Positions 1 through 9,893 of a stretch of 13,861 nucleotides of DNA are shown one piece after another. Numbering within the stretch: the first letter of the stretch is position 1; every line of letters begins with the position of its first letter. The notes beneath the pieces were generated by a model. It was not told where the DNA came from. It did not search any database and saw only the letters and a program-made list of their open reading frames with translations. The translations under genes and the position numbers were made by a program. The stretch comes from Discostella pseudostelligera (taxonomy: Eukaryota; Bacillariophyta; Thalassiosirophyceae; Thalassiosirales; Thalassiosiraceae): the NCBI GenBank assembly GCA_036940085.1, contig JALLBK010000483.1:1-13861 (forward strand), read 5' to 3'.

Positions 1-716
1 ATTCTAACATTTCGACGTGTTTTGGAAAGATAATTTGATTTCGCACATTTTGTTAGTTTGAATTATTGGGATTGGATGAGAACTCGTGAATATATCGTGA
101 ATATATAATTGCATACATGCAAATTTATGTAGAAATTTTATTTTCGTACTAATTCCTACCTAGCAATCTGAGGCGAAATGGTTCGGTTCTTTGACCGCAC
201 CTCTACTCTAGAGCATTGTGGTGTTCATTATGTTGCCATATCGTAGCCCGCCATCGTATCGCGGCGGCGGTGCCATCTGGTCTGGATGGGATGAAGACGT
301 CATGATGACACCTCAAAAATGGCGGGAAATAAATTGACTCGACTATTTGCCTGGGCTGGTGGATGATGGTTGGAGGCTATCAAGGTTGCTCTATGGTAGG
401 TAGATAGTATTGAACTTGAGATACCGAGAGAAAAATTTTGGAATTCCATCGAGATGGAACTTTTCCCACGGAATCCTCTCTTTTCAAAATGTACCAGATG
501 GCACATACTCCTACTGTCACATCACACATACTCCTCTTTTGGGCGGGGATGGAATTTTGGATGGATTTTTCTCTCACGCGAGCATGCAGTTGCTGTGGAT
601 GGAATTATCAAAAAATCCATGCCCAAGACATTTGCAAAGAGGTGTATGTGATATCACGCACAACCACACCACCACACAACGAAACACACAACCTTTGCAC
701 AACACATCGTCGAATC
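1..716. other. Intergenic DNA, no gene recognised
   Basis: No open frame here looks like a protein I know. The first 170 bases are AT-rich and contain an 11-bp tandem word (CGTGAATATAT twice, about 85-107). Short hairpins occur near 443-458 (TTCCAT/ATGGAA) and between about 562-571 and 610-620 (ATGGATTTTT against AAAAATCCAT). CpG is present at ordinary frequency, unlike the DNA from 1725 onward. The several overlapping 65-146 codon frames between 300 and 878 on both strands look like chance frames, apart from the weak candidate starting at 717. Confidence 0.5.
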
Positions 717-878
717 ATGGCCACCGCCACCAACAGCATTATCTCCAACCCCACACTTCCTACCCTTCCAACCGCTTGGTCGCTAATAGACTATGAAATA
801 GGCTACAAGCAAATGCAACATTTGTCGGAAATGGAAGGATATTCACAAAGTTCTGGACAAGCGAGAGTTGGTGGCTGA
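717..878 (+). CDS. Weak candidate short ORF or truncated first exon, 53 residues
   Basis: An ATG at 717 opens 53 codons ending in TGA at 876-878. The protein begins MATATNSIISNPTLPTLPTA and ends SGQARVGG. I chose this start rather than the in-frame ATG at 438 because the ATG follows a CA-rich stretch (about 655-712, repeated CACA/ACAC) that resembles a leader of a eukaryotic gene, and because the protein from 438 has no recognisable order. I recognise no domain. It could be the first exon of a gene broken by repeat insertions, or a chance frame. No neighbour supports a function and no splice site is assigned. Confidence 0.18.
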   Translation: MATATNSIISNPTLPTLPTAWSLIDYEIGYKQMQHLSEMEGYSQSSGQARVGG

Positions 879-1024
879 ACTCCTCATCACCACCACAATC
901 AATACTCCAATAATGCAAGTATGAATAGCATAATCTCCCCCTGTATCCCCTTGACTTCATCGGATTTAAACTATATCAAAAGCTACATTTTTACACAACA
1001 ACCAACATGATTGAACCAATATTA

Positions 1025-1274
1025 ACAAAGTTATGGCTCAGCAAACTTTGACTCTGAAACACATCATCGCAGAGTTGATTTTTTGCCGAGCCATAACTTC
1101 AACAATATCCAACCTAGCTTGGTGGTTTTTTTTTACATCTAAACGCAGATAATAATGTTGTCTATTGACTGTGTAATTGGTCTCTTCGGAGACAGAGAGG
1201 GAGTATGTCGACGTAGCTTGCAGTGGCATGGTACCGAATTGGCCATGTCCACACACACAGTACCATAACTTTGT
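1025..1274. repeat. Foldback (MITE-like) element with nested inverted repeats
   Basis: Arms at 1028-1056 and 1070-1099 are inverted copies of each other: both start AGTTATGGCTC(A/G)GCAAA and end near ACTCTG, with a 13-base loop. A further inverted copy of the first 12 bases (ACAAAGTTATGG, 1025-1036) lies at 1263-1274. The word therefore occurs three times, once forward and twice reversed. Between the arms and the distal copy is a perfect 5-bp stem capped by TTCG (1180-1193). No protein is encoded. The structure suits a small non-autonomous DNA element or a transcribed hairpin; I see no convincing target duplication. Confidence 0.45.
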
Positions 1275-1582
1275 AGAAACATTGATTTTTTCATTTATTC
1301 TTTCATTATCTTATTGTATCTTAATCTATCTATTGGGGTGTATATTATTGTGTCCAAGAATGGAGAGGAAGAGTTCCATTATCATCCCTCTCTCAAGGCA
1401 TTCCATTCATTGATGGAATTGAAAAATGACTTCGTGGTGTGAGAGATGGCTTGTTGACATCTTGCCATCGTCGTTTCCTTCTTGTATAACTATGGTAGGA
1501 ACACTACACTTTGGAGGGTGGCATAAAGGATGGAATGTTTCTCAAACACCTCTAGAGTACACCATAGAGGGAACAGGAACTG
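1275..1582. other. Non-coding stretch, nothing recognised
   Basis: T-rich DNA (about 1285-1350) followed by mixed sequence. There is a small hairpin near 1401-1417 (TTCCAT/ATGGAA). A 65-codon frame at 1426-1623 shows no protein character. I see no RNA gene or regulatory site that can be supported. Confidence 0.5.
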
Positions 1583-1665
1583 ATTCCTGCACCAAGGTTC
1601 CTGCAGAATCCTGCATTGGCTGAAACAGCCTGGGAATTCCTGCTCCTGCCTGCAGAATTTCTGCA
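1583..1665. repeat. TCCTGC-rich degenerate short repeat
   Basis: The word TCCTGC occurs at 1585, 1599, 1609, 1638 and 1644, and the longer phrase CCTGCAGAAT recurs with small changes near 1600 and 1649. Spacing is irregular, so this is a decayed internal duplication rather than a regular array. Confidence 0.55.
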
Positions 1666-1724
1666 CTCAAAGAACCCCACCTGTAGTAGCGGGAAAGTAG
1701 GAGCTTTGAGTGATTTTGTTGACG

Positions 1725-1993
1725 AGTAGTAGACTAGAGACTACTAGATAGGAGTAGTACCTGATGAGGACAAGTAAGAGATACACATTATGCCCAATAT
1801 GACTCTTTTTTTTCTTGTTTGTTTGATGGAAATAGAAACCTCAAACTCAAATGAAAGGAGTGCCCACCCCCAGCTCTGATGAGATTTCACTTTCACTTTC
1901 ACCCTCCTCTGCCACTCTTCAAGAAGTTGGTTTGAGGTTTGAGGTGCTGCACTCACACCTCCTATAGTACTTAGTACTCACATAGAACAAACA
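1725..1993. other. Start of CpG-free non-coding DNA
   Basis: From 1725 the sequence contains no CpG until 2898. This first part has TAGTAG/ACTACTA words near 1727-1757, a T-rich run (about 1805-1825), a CTTTCACTTTCACC stretch near 1889, and AGTACTTAGTACT near 1966. No gene is recognised. Confidence 0.55.
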
Positions 1994-2039
1994 TGCTTCT
2001 TTTATTGTCACACTCCTGCTTCTTTTATTGTCACACTCC
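1994..2039. repeat. Perfect 23-bp tandem duplication
   Basis: The unit starting TGCTTCTTTTATTG occupies 1994-2016 and is repeated without a mismatch at 2017-2039. Perfect identity inside otherwise diverged repeat DNA points to a recent slippage or unequal-exchange event. Confidence 0.9.
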
Positions 2040-2874
2040 TAGTCTGCTACTCCACCCATCTCTCATTACTATCACATATCCCTTGTCCTCCCACCATCCT
2101 TGCTCTTGTTCTTGGTTGGTCCATTGTTCTTGGTCACCAGCATTGTCAGCATGCTGATACATTGGTGGTTGCATTATCAGCATCAGTGATTTGTGGTTGG
2201 CATTGACCTGCATCTTTGTGACTTGTGACCAATGTGCCACAGCAGCATTCTTTGACAGCCAGCAGATTCTTGAACAGCATTTTGCATTTCTTCAGCATGC
2301 ATCCTTCATCCTTGTCACCAGCACAAGCACTCTTTGACCTTCATCTTCAGCATCACCATATCATATCACATCAACAAGAACCTTAACATACTAGCCACTT
2401 CTCCTTACTCCTCTGGTCAGGCTGCTCTGCTCTGCTGATCCTCTTCTTGAATTGAATCCTTGGCATCACCATCCTCAAGCATCACACCACAACCCCAGTC
2501 CTCATCACAAAGTAGTAGCACTGTGCTGCTTGTCACCACCTCCATTCTCAGCACAAACTGCTGCTTCTGCTCCTCCTCACTCCTTACAATCCTGAAGAAC
2601 AGTGGCATCACAGTCCTCATTTATCCAATCCACAATCCACCAACTGTCATCATCCTTCTCATCTTCACCTCCTCAACATCATCAGACCAGTTCACTCCCA
2701 CTACTTTTACCATTTCCATCATATTCACACCATCACACTATCATCCTTGTTCTTTACACTTCACATTGTTTATGCCACTGCTCTTGTTTCTTGTTTGTTA
2801 CTGCCACAAAGATCATCTTCCTCAGCTATCAGCTATCATCTGCTACCAACCTACACATGATTGGTGTCCTCCTC
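2040..2874. repeat. CpG-free low-complexity repeat, left flank of the retroelement
   Basis: A field of degenerate short words: CAGCAT, TCAGCATTG and CATTGGT in the first half, then C/T/A-rich, G-poor DNA built from CATCA, CTCCTC and CACCA from about 2360 on. It contains no CpG. Blocks near 2210-2265 and 2305-2350 match, in the same order and orientation, blocks near 11435-11485 and 11588-11645 on the far side of the retroelement. The long frames here (for example 2460-2972, Ser/Thr/Leu-rich) follow from the composition, not from coding. Confidence 0.7.
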
Positions 2875-2889
2875 TTCTGCTGCTGCTCC
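2875..2889 (+). repeat. Candidate target-site duplication, 5' copy
   Basis: TTCTGCTGCTGCTCC here is identical to 10533-10547. It sits where CpG-free repeat gives way to sequence containing CpG (first CpG at 2898). The word is CTG-rich, so chance identity is possible; its placement at both compositional edges and directly after an ATT tail makes a target-site duplication the better reading. Confidence 0.6.
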
Positions 2890-3245
2890 TCACTCTTCGG
2901 AGGCGAGGCTACGTAACACTTACTAAAATCACAAAAATTTCTACACAAAAACCTAATACGATTTCTACATAGGACTTAAACCCATCCCATCAATTCAACT
3001 GAAATAGCGCCCATCAATACCACCCCTCATTGATGATATTGCACTCAATTTCATTCATCGGACCAATCCCTCCATTGATCTCTTCCCCCTACACCAATTA
3101 TTCCCCCCACCACGAGTCTTAGCTCCATCCATTCACTAGTTATCCAAATCGACATTTGGACCCCCCGCACACTCCCCCATACAAATTCCCCACCATCGCC
3201 AATCATTTTATCTCCCTCCGCCCGATCCAACCTCCAATAATTACA
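2890..3245 (+). promoter_or_regulatory. 5' leader of the retroelement
   Basis: About 350 bases between the proposed 5' end and the first plausible ORF1 start at 3246. It begins TCACTCTTCGGAGGCGAGGC and becomes C/T/A-rich with few G from about 2980. Non-LTR elements usually carry an internal promoter here; I cannot identify a specific promoter motif. An in-frame ATG at 3156 would shorten the leader. Confidence 0.4.
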
Positions 3246-6136
3246 ATGTCATCCACTCAAAACTTGTCAGCATCCAGTCATATTCTCCCCCCCAACCCCT
3301 ATCTCAAAGCAGCGTGGAAGGCCTTGGAAATTGCGGCGTCACCAACCCGTCTACCCAAAGAAAAAGACAACAGCATGGAAATTGATACCGACCCCTCCAT
3401 CAACCTTTATCTTCAACTACTGTTGTTCAATACTATCCAATCCTCCCCCTTCCTCACCCCGCTCTCAAGCCAAAAAGAAATCGCCCCGCAATGACAGAAC
3501 CATATTGGAGATGTGGAGCAAAGCTAGCCAATCCGCCACGACGGCTCTTACTTCACTGGGCAAGACGCGCACCAAAACATTGACATTGGGCGACGATGGT
3601 CAATTAGTTTCAGATCCTCCCAACACAACCATCAACCAAGCCTTTCCTACAACCCCGGCCAAGAACCTGAACTCGGTCCAAGTCCGTCTCAGCACCATGC
3701 GGTTTGCCACCCCTGCCTTGACTGCTGTGCCATCAACCCACCCTCCATCCCCTGCACCTACTGCCAATGAGGTCTTGACGATGACCTCCACCAATACTCC
3801 TGCGTCCGATATCACCGGTACCACATCAATGCCCTCAACATCAAAATCCAAGCGTCCCTCCAACAATACCATCAATGCTGCAACGGCTCGCAAAGTCCCA
3901 TTGTCATGGAAATACAAAATGATCATGGAAGTCGGTGTCAGGGTTCCAAAGGGCGGTGTCCCATTCAAAATCTTCCACGACAGACTATTTGCTGGACTTG
4001 ACTTCCTACACAAATACGGCAAGGATCCAACTATCGCCTTCCTTCCCAAGCAAAATGACAAGAGCAAAAGCAAACCACCAATGCTTGCGGTCTCAGACTT
4101 CCCCAAGTTCAATGCCACATGTGGCTTTACTACTTCTCCTTCCCCAACACCTACTCCTTTTCCGAAGTGCGTAATGAAAAGGGCCGACGGATCATATTCT
4201 CCACACTCATGGGCTTCAACACTGATCCTGAACACTACCTTGCAGAAATGGCTGGAGATCTTGAGGAACTCCATTGCTTGTTCACGCGCAAGGCCCAACA
4301 GGCAATGGAGGTGGAAAATATTGCAATGTTCTGGGGTGCCCCCCAATACATATGCAAGAAGGATATGAAAGCTATTGCAGACAGCCACCTCATACCATTG
4401 GAGATCGAGATGATGAAAGAGGACCCATACTCATTCCCTGCCGCAGTGCATGCACCACCATTTCTGGACTATGCCTTCATCCTCAAGCAGCCAGTCTCCT
4501 TTGAACGCCAAGCTCCCGGTGAATGGAAGCCCTTTCCTCCCTTGCGTCACGCTGTCCATCTCCAGTGTGATGCAGCTGACGCCGACCATCTCCTATGTCT
4601 CATTGCGGTTGCCAAGAGCAAAACAGTCTGGCTTGATGAATTTGGAAAGTGCTTTCCCTCGGAAGTGGGGACGCGTGCGATGGTCAAAGCTGACTTGGAG
4701 AACTACTCCTCCATCCTCAACTCTCACATGGCGGCGATTTATTCCTACGGCGTATCCTATGTTCCCGGTATACTACAAGCACGCGAGAAGATCACTGTGG
4801 CATGCCTCCCGGATGTAAAAGGCAGGATCAAACACCACATGCTGTCTGCAAAGGATATTCTTCAAGAGATTGAGTTCAATGGAAAGAAGGTGTTTCAATG
4901 TGTCCTACGGTCCAATGGAAACAGGCACTATCAAGTCTACTACAAGGGGAAGGATCCAACTACATGTGCATTTGTCAGAGAGTTTCTCAAGTGCCCGGCG
5001 GCGCAAGCATACTTCTTCCTCCTTAAGTGTGGCGTGAAGAAGAGCAAAGCGGATGCGTTTATTTGCAAATGTTTTGATCATACCCAACTCTCCAAGATCA
5101 AACATGCATCGTATAACCGGACTACAAAACTGGCAGTGGTGAAGATGGATGAAAGCAAAATGGATATTGTGGCAGCTGCCAGAGAGGATGACTTTATCGA
5201 TGAGTTTGGCCATCTTGACCCAGAGGAGATGAAGGCAAAGAAGAAGACGCTATCCATGCTTGAAGGCCTGGGAGACCCAGCACTCTATGACTTCGAGAAC
5301 GGACAGGATGTAACGTCGATTCATGGCGGGCATGGAAGAGGACCACAGAAAGGAGCCAGGATCAGTATTGGCGGCACAAAGTACAGTCTCTATACAGCGG
5401 AAACGGCCAGCGACAACTTGGATGACGGTGAAGATGACGAGGTGGAAATTGTGCAAAACGTGGTGACATTTTCACAGGTGGGAGAAGATGGTGTGGAGAA
5501 GGAGAAATTGGACCTTCCTGACTTTGATGATACAGAGGATGCAGATGGGAAATTGGAAAGTGAAGAAAGTATTGTCAAAACTCTTGCGTTCATGCTCTGG
5601 CTGACGGCGCCCAAAGATTTGTGCCGGCTTGAGCAGCTTCTTGACCAATTGGAGGCAGAACAGGTAGGAGATATGGAAGGCGTGGAGATTACACCCGAGA
5701 TTGCGGCGATGATCACGGCGGAGATGAGCACGGCATTGGTGGACGAGGCAGAAGCAGAGTCCAAATCCCCATTGGAATACATCAATGAACTTAGGAGATC
5801 CCTTCATGGAACTTATGGCAAATCGGAGGAGGCTATGGAGGATGACATTGACGGCACTTTCGAGGAGGAGCTGCGGAATGCGGAGACCGCAAGCAAACAT
5901 CTCTGTCTGAGTTACCGGACTTAGACAAAGACTTGGACGAGCTGTTAGCAGCCGATCCAAACTGTTTCCCCCAGGGAAGTACCAGCAAGGCCGAAATGTG
6001 GGCACTGGAATCACGTACTCGACGACAGCCGTCATCGACGGCCAAGGCACTGGGACCTCTCAGACTGGGGGCGTCCCGGGGTGAGCACACGCGCCTCGTC
6101 GCCTTCTGCATGGGGGGACGAGGGAACGCAGGGTAA
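3246..6136 (+). pseudogene. Retroelement ORF1, large protein of unknown fold, frame-shifted
   Basis: Read through its breaks the protein is about 960 residues. Segments: frame starting at 3246 (MSSTQNLSASSHILPP) to about 3450; the next frame to about 4127; back to the first frame for 4128-5924; then the third frame from about 5900 to TAA at 6134-6136. The change near 4127 fits loss of one T from a T run in TGGCTTTACTAC. The N-terminus is Ser/Thr/Pro-rich. A conserved-looking block SWKYKMIMEVGVRVPKGGVP lies at about 3907-3966, followed by HDRLFAGLDFLHKYGKD. The centre contains FSTLMGFNTDP and QVYYKGKDPTTCAFVREFLK. Acidic runs occur at about 5415-5455 and 5515-5570. I see no zinc knuckle, RRM or catalytic motif. 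Placement before the endonuclease gene suggests the RNA-binding/particle role typical of ORF1 proteins; that is inference. Confidence 0.72.
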
Positions 6137-6137
6137 C

Positions 6138-7339
6138 ATGCCACGCAGAACAGGGTCGGACCAACGCGGACGCAGATCTAGCCAGCACGCCGCCTTGTAT
6201 CGACAATCTGCTCTGCATCACTTGCAACAGCAAGTGAGGGGTGAAGAGGAGGAACGGGGTTCGGTATGACAGCGGTTTGACAGTACCCAGACACACCGCT
6301 GGGGATTAAACAACTACGGATTAAGTGATAACTATAATAATGATACTAACAAGGATGATGACGACATTGACAAATCAGAATCAGAAGGACGGGTAACAAC
6401 AACAGCACAATTAAGACAATCAGAACTGGATGCACTTGATGAAAGGATGAAACTAGTTCATGTCCCAAGGATTGGCCAAATTGCTCAGCCTCAACCAAAT
6501 GGCGTCTTCAGATGGATGTACTGCCAGGTGAATGGCATGGCCGAGCCCAAATCAAGTGCAACCAAAGTACAAGACATTTGGGACTTGGCAGAAAAGTTTG
6601 ATGTGGATGGCATAGTACTGGTCGAGGTAGGAGTGAACTGGACTAGATTTAAACCGTCGGCGCGCCTCGCCTTGAAGTGCGGGTGACTGAATCATTCAAC
6701 ATACATGCACCTCCAACATCTCGTCGCCAGCAAGGTGGCACAGCTATCGTCCTTCGACATGGGTTACTACAATACGCTTGAGGGGTTGCACCAGATTGCA
6801 GTGGTCTCGGACGATGGGCGTCATGGTTATTCGATATTAATCCTACTCACCGAACTCGCATCATTGTCGCTCATTGCCCAGGTATACACAAAAAGACTGG
6901 CCCTCAGACTGTCTACACCCAGCACCTCACTGACATTAACTCACGGGGCCTGGACTGCACACCCTATCAACTCTTTGTCAACGAACTTCGGGAACAACTC
7001 TGGTGCTGGAAAGCAGCAGGCGACAGACTTGTGCTGTTCATAAACTCAAATGGACATATCTTGCATGGAGTGATTGCCCGTATGCTTGCGGAACCACTCA
7101 TCGACATGCATGAAATATCCCATGGCTTTTGGGACAGAGGCAAAGAACACAATACTCATGTCAGTGGCAAACAACCCATCGATGGCATGTATGCTACCCC
7201 TGATATTGAGGCACAAAGTTTCCTAGCTCTCTCCTTCCATGAAAGTGTTGGCGATCATTGTACATCCATCATCGATATTACAACAGCTTCAATGGTGGGC
7301 GCCTTTCAAAGCCACATTGTTCTCCCAACTTCCCGATGA
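6138..7339 (+). pseudogene. ORF2, APE-type endonuclease domain, inactivated
   Basis: A possible ORF2 start is the ATG at 6138, one base after the ORF1 TAA. The first frame runs to about 6670 with one TGA (6267-6269). The reading then moves to another frame from about 6674 to 7336, with TGA at 6779-6781 and 7337-7339. Exonuclease-endonuclease-phosphatase motifs are visible in order: VDGIVLVEVGVN (catalytic Glu 6624-6626), QQGGTAIVLRHG (about 6728), RIIVAHCPG (about 6860), LFINSNGH (7034-7057), QPIDGMYATPDIE (about 7175) and SVGDHC (about 7244-7261; the Asp-His pair). In active enzymes of this fold the fourth motif is Asp-x-Asn; here it is Asn-Ser-Asn, so a metal-binding Asp is probably lost. 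A stretch of roughly ten residues seems missing at the frame change near 6670. In a working element this domain nicks target DNA to prime reverse transcription. Confidence 0.75.
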
Positions 7340-8290
7340 CTCACAACAAGGCACAGACTCAGTATGCCAATACAACAGAGACTTGTGGAACCATCTCTCT
7401 TCGCACCGCATACCAGAATGATGGCAAACCATTGCAAGTGAGGTCGCATCAAGAGGTGGCACCACATCCCAACACATTCAAGACAGAGCACAATGTCTAC
7501 ACACAGAAACAACAGAACATAGACTTGGTGCCGAAAATGCCTGCCGGAGAATTCTCAAACCAGTCTCTCCATTCAGTCCTCCCATCAAATTCTGGTATGA
7601 CAGAATCCACGCTTTCCAACACCTCATCCGACTTAAAGAAGGCAATCACCCACTGATGGGACGGAGCAGAGTGTACCAAATGGCATGAGGCAAACACATC
7701 AATGATCAATGATCCACAAACTCTTTCGATAGCTGACTGCAAGGAAGGCATCCGACTCGCAAAAATCCGTCAAAAGGAAGTCCGCCGCAATGACATGGCT
7801 CATCGCCGACAACATCTCAGGAATTGCCTTCAACGTGCTATGGATAGTGGCAGCGAGACTCAAATTAAAGAAATGAAGGACCGTATACAAAATGAACACA
7901 GCAAAAAGATATGGCAAAGAATCAACTGGGTCACACGCCCTACTACAGGCCGAGCAGTACTTCAAGTAGAAGAGGAGAGACACGGTACAACCATTACACC
8001 GGCTGACAAAGATAATGTGGAAATAACAATCCAACGCGAATGCGAAGAACGGTTCAAACTTGGACACAGTGCACCGATCAGTAACACACCATTAGGAGAG
8101 GAGCTCCGGTACATGTCAGATCCCAAGATAGCCGAGCAGATCATCAACGGCACCTACACCATCCCAGATGACTTCGATCCGGCAACAGCACTGATGCTGA
8201 TCAAGATTGGCAGAATGGGTAGATTAGTTCAACAGGTTGACAGTGACGCCATCACCGAAATCACTGCACAAGATTACCAACATGGGCGAG
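7340..8290 (+). pseudogene. ORF2, linker between endonuclease and reverse transcriptase
   Basis: The coding frame here is not the longest open one. From about 7357 the plausible protein reads VCQYNRDLWNHLSSHRIPE, TGA (7419-7421), then continues through RLGAENACRRILKPVSPFS and IKFWYDRIHAFQHLIRLKEG to about 7650. It then changes frame into ECTKWHEANTSMINDPQTLS (about 7666-7725) and runs to about 8290. The second part is basic and helical (EGIRLAKIRQKEVRRNDMAH; MKDRIQNEHSKKIWQRINWV) and ends with TIQRECEERFKLGHSAPI and DDFDPATALMLIKIGRMG. This organisation resembles the region before the RT domain in diatom elements that I remember. The other open frame at 7258-7656 is rejected. Confidence 0.62.
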
Positions 8291-9826
8291 GAATGTCACA
8301 GTATCGGCTGCCTCTTTGTTGATGACACAGATCTCTATACCATGGAGGAAGGACGATTAGACACCAAGGAGGCAGTTATCGAAGAGGCACAACACGAAAT
8401 CAACTGGTGGTCTTGGTTCTTATCTGCGGAGCGATCAAGGCCCCAAAAAAGTTTCTGCTATTTCCTGTTCTATGTTTGCAACAATGGGATATGGACGTAC
8501 AAAGAGGTGGACCATGAACTGACAGTCCCAATGCCGGAGGGCGGTACGGTCACTCTCACTGCGTGCAAACCATCGCATGCAGAGAAAGGCCTGGGCATCC
8601 ATACGGCTCCATGCGGTGGCCATGCCGCCCAACTTGAATCACTGTGGGAACGTGTCGACACCTGGACCAAAAAGACTCTCAACAGCCACTTGCCAGCATC
8701 ACATGTTTGGATGTCTTGTGTGCACCAACTTGGTCCAGGGCTTCAGTACGGACTTGGAACATTAACCAATGATCTGGCATCGGCAGAACATTGCCTCAAC
8801 TCAGCAGAATACATCCTCCTCCCGCTCCTCGGAATCAACCGTCATATTAAACGAGGGTGGAGAATGCTACATCAGACCTTTGGAGGGATCGGACTTATTG
8901 ACCTACCCATTGAACAATTCATCTGTCGAGTCAACATCTTCCAACAACATTACAGCACACCCTCTTCTCTCGGACGGAAACTCTCAGCATCAATCCACTG
9001 GCTACAACTTCACGGTACAGCAGACTCTCCCTTCAAACTGGACTACGACACTTGGTCTCACCTTTCTCCAATATGCTGGGCAAAATGTTTCTGGGAAACG
9101 CTTAACAGATACGATGTGGGCCTGGACATGACTTATGGCAAACTTTCACTGCTACGTGTAGGCAACCGCACAGTCATGGACTTTCTCCTACCTTACATGA
9201 CCACTACTAGGAAAATGACATCTATCAATTGCTGTCATAGCTACCTCAAAGTACTCTTCCTCTCAGACATGACATCACTTGATGGCTCCTCTATTAACGA
9301 TGACCTGGTATGGGGATCACGTACCCCGCTGCGATCCCGGATGAGATTTCCGCCAGAGCAACCAACTCAAGATGACTGGTGCACCTGGGTTGACATCTGG
9401 ACATTAACCACATCTACGGGTCTCACTCTGTGCAGCACTCTTGGTGGTTGGATTACTCCACCACACTTTGATTGGCCGTGGATATTCAACTACGACACCA
9501 ACAAACTCCTGGTTCTTTCATCGATGGCGGGATATGAGGTTCACCGCCCTCCAGATGGCAAACGGCGCACAAGAAGTACACACATGTTTGCTCCAACAGG
9601 TGAGATAACCCAGGAAGCCTACGGTGAGTACGTCTCGGTCAATAGCATCAAAACACGAACATCGTTTGTCTATGATGCACCGCATTGTGGACAGGTATGG
9701 AACGACTCAGCAGCTCCAGCGTCGGGTTTCTGGGATTACATCAGAGAATGGGGCAGTGACTGGATGTGGGAAATGATCTATCCTGATTGTACGGATGGTG
9801 TTGACCCTCAGTGGATGATCAAGTCA
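8291..9826 (+). pseudogene. ORF2, C-terminal part of reverse transcriptase, core deleted
   Basis: One open frame covers this region (it continues to 9982). It starts abruptly with IGCLFVDDTDLYTMEEGRLD; FVDD at 8315-8326 is RT motif C, whose two Asp residues bind catalytic metal. The palm and finger motifs that must precede it (motifs 0 to B, with the first catalytic Asp) are absent: only a few codons separate it from the linker, which is in another frame. After motif C the sequence continues as in the thumb and following region, with LGIHTAPCGGH, LLGINRHIKRGWR and HQTFGGIGLIDLPIEQ (about 8875-8920), then a long stretch rich in Trp (for example TQDDWCTWVDIWTL and ASGFWDYIREWGSDWMWEM). No stop interrupts 1.5 kb, so the deletion may be fairly recent. 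Polymerase activity is not possible without the missing core. Confidence 0.78.
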
Positions 9827-9893
9827 CTCAGGGCAGGCACTCTTGTAGGGGTCACAGATGGCTCCTATGATAGAAATCGGGATGCATATGTGT
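9827..9893 (+). pseudogene. RNase H domain, N-terminal stub only
   Basis: The frame ends in RAGTLVGVTDGSYDRNRDAY. VTDGSYDR is the first conserved strand of RNase H, with the catalytic Asp at 9857-9859. What follows in this frame (VCVAFSEFHAARP to TGA at 9980-9982) is not RNase H, and the later Glu, Asp and Asp/His motifs are missing. The break lies at TGTGTGTGTGG (9889-9899). RNase H removes the RNA strand during or after reverse transcription. Confidence 0.65.

Noticed and set aside
289..306. GACGTCAT as a CRE-like regulatory site
   Set aside because: A single 8-base match with no adjacent supported gene is not enough.
2460..2972. 170-codon Ser/Thr/Leu-rich frame
   Set aside because: Composition of G-poor C/T/A repeat explains the lack of stops, and it crosses the proposed 5' edge of the element.
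4120..4135. Programmed -1 frameshift in ORF1
   Set aside because: There is no canonical slippery heptamer; loss of one T from a T run, in a copy with many other breaks, is simpler.
3600..4388. 262-codon minus-strand frame opposite ORF1
   Set aside because: It mirrors the ORF1 coding sequence; the sense strand has the coherent protein and the element's gene order.
5390..6144. Overlapping minus-strand frames opposite the ORF1 end
   Set aside because: They are antisense shadows, rich in Ser and Cys, without coherent motifs.
7258..7656. 132-codon open frame in the linker
   Set aside because: Although open, its protein is incoherent; the neighbouring frame gives ACRRILKPVSPFSPP and WYDRIHAFQHLIRLKEG, which fit the retroelement linker.
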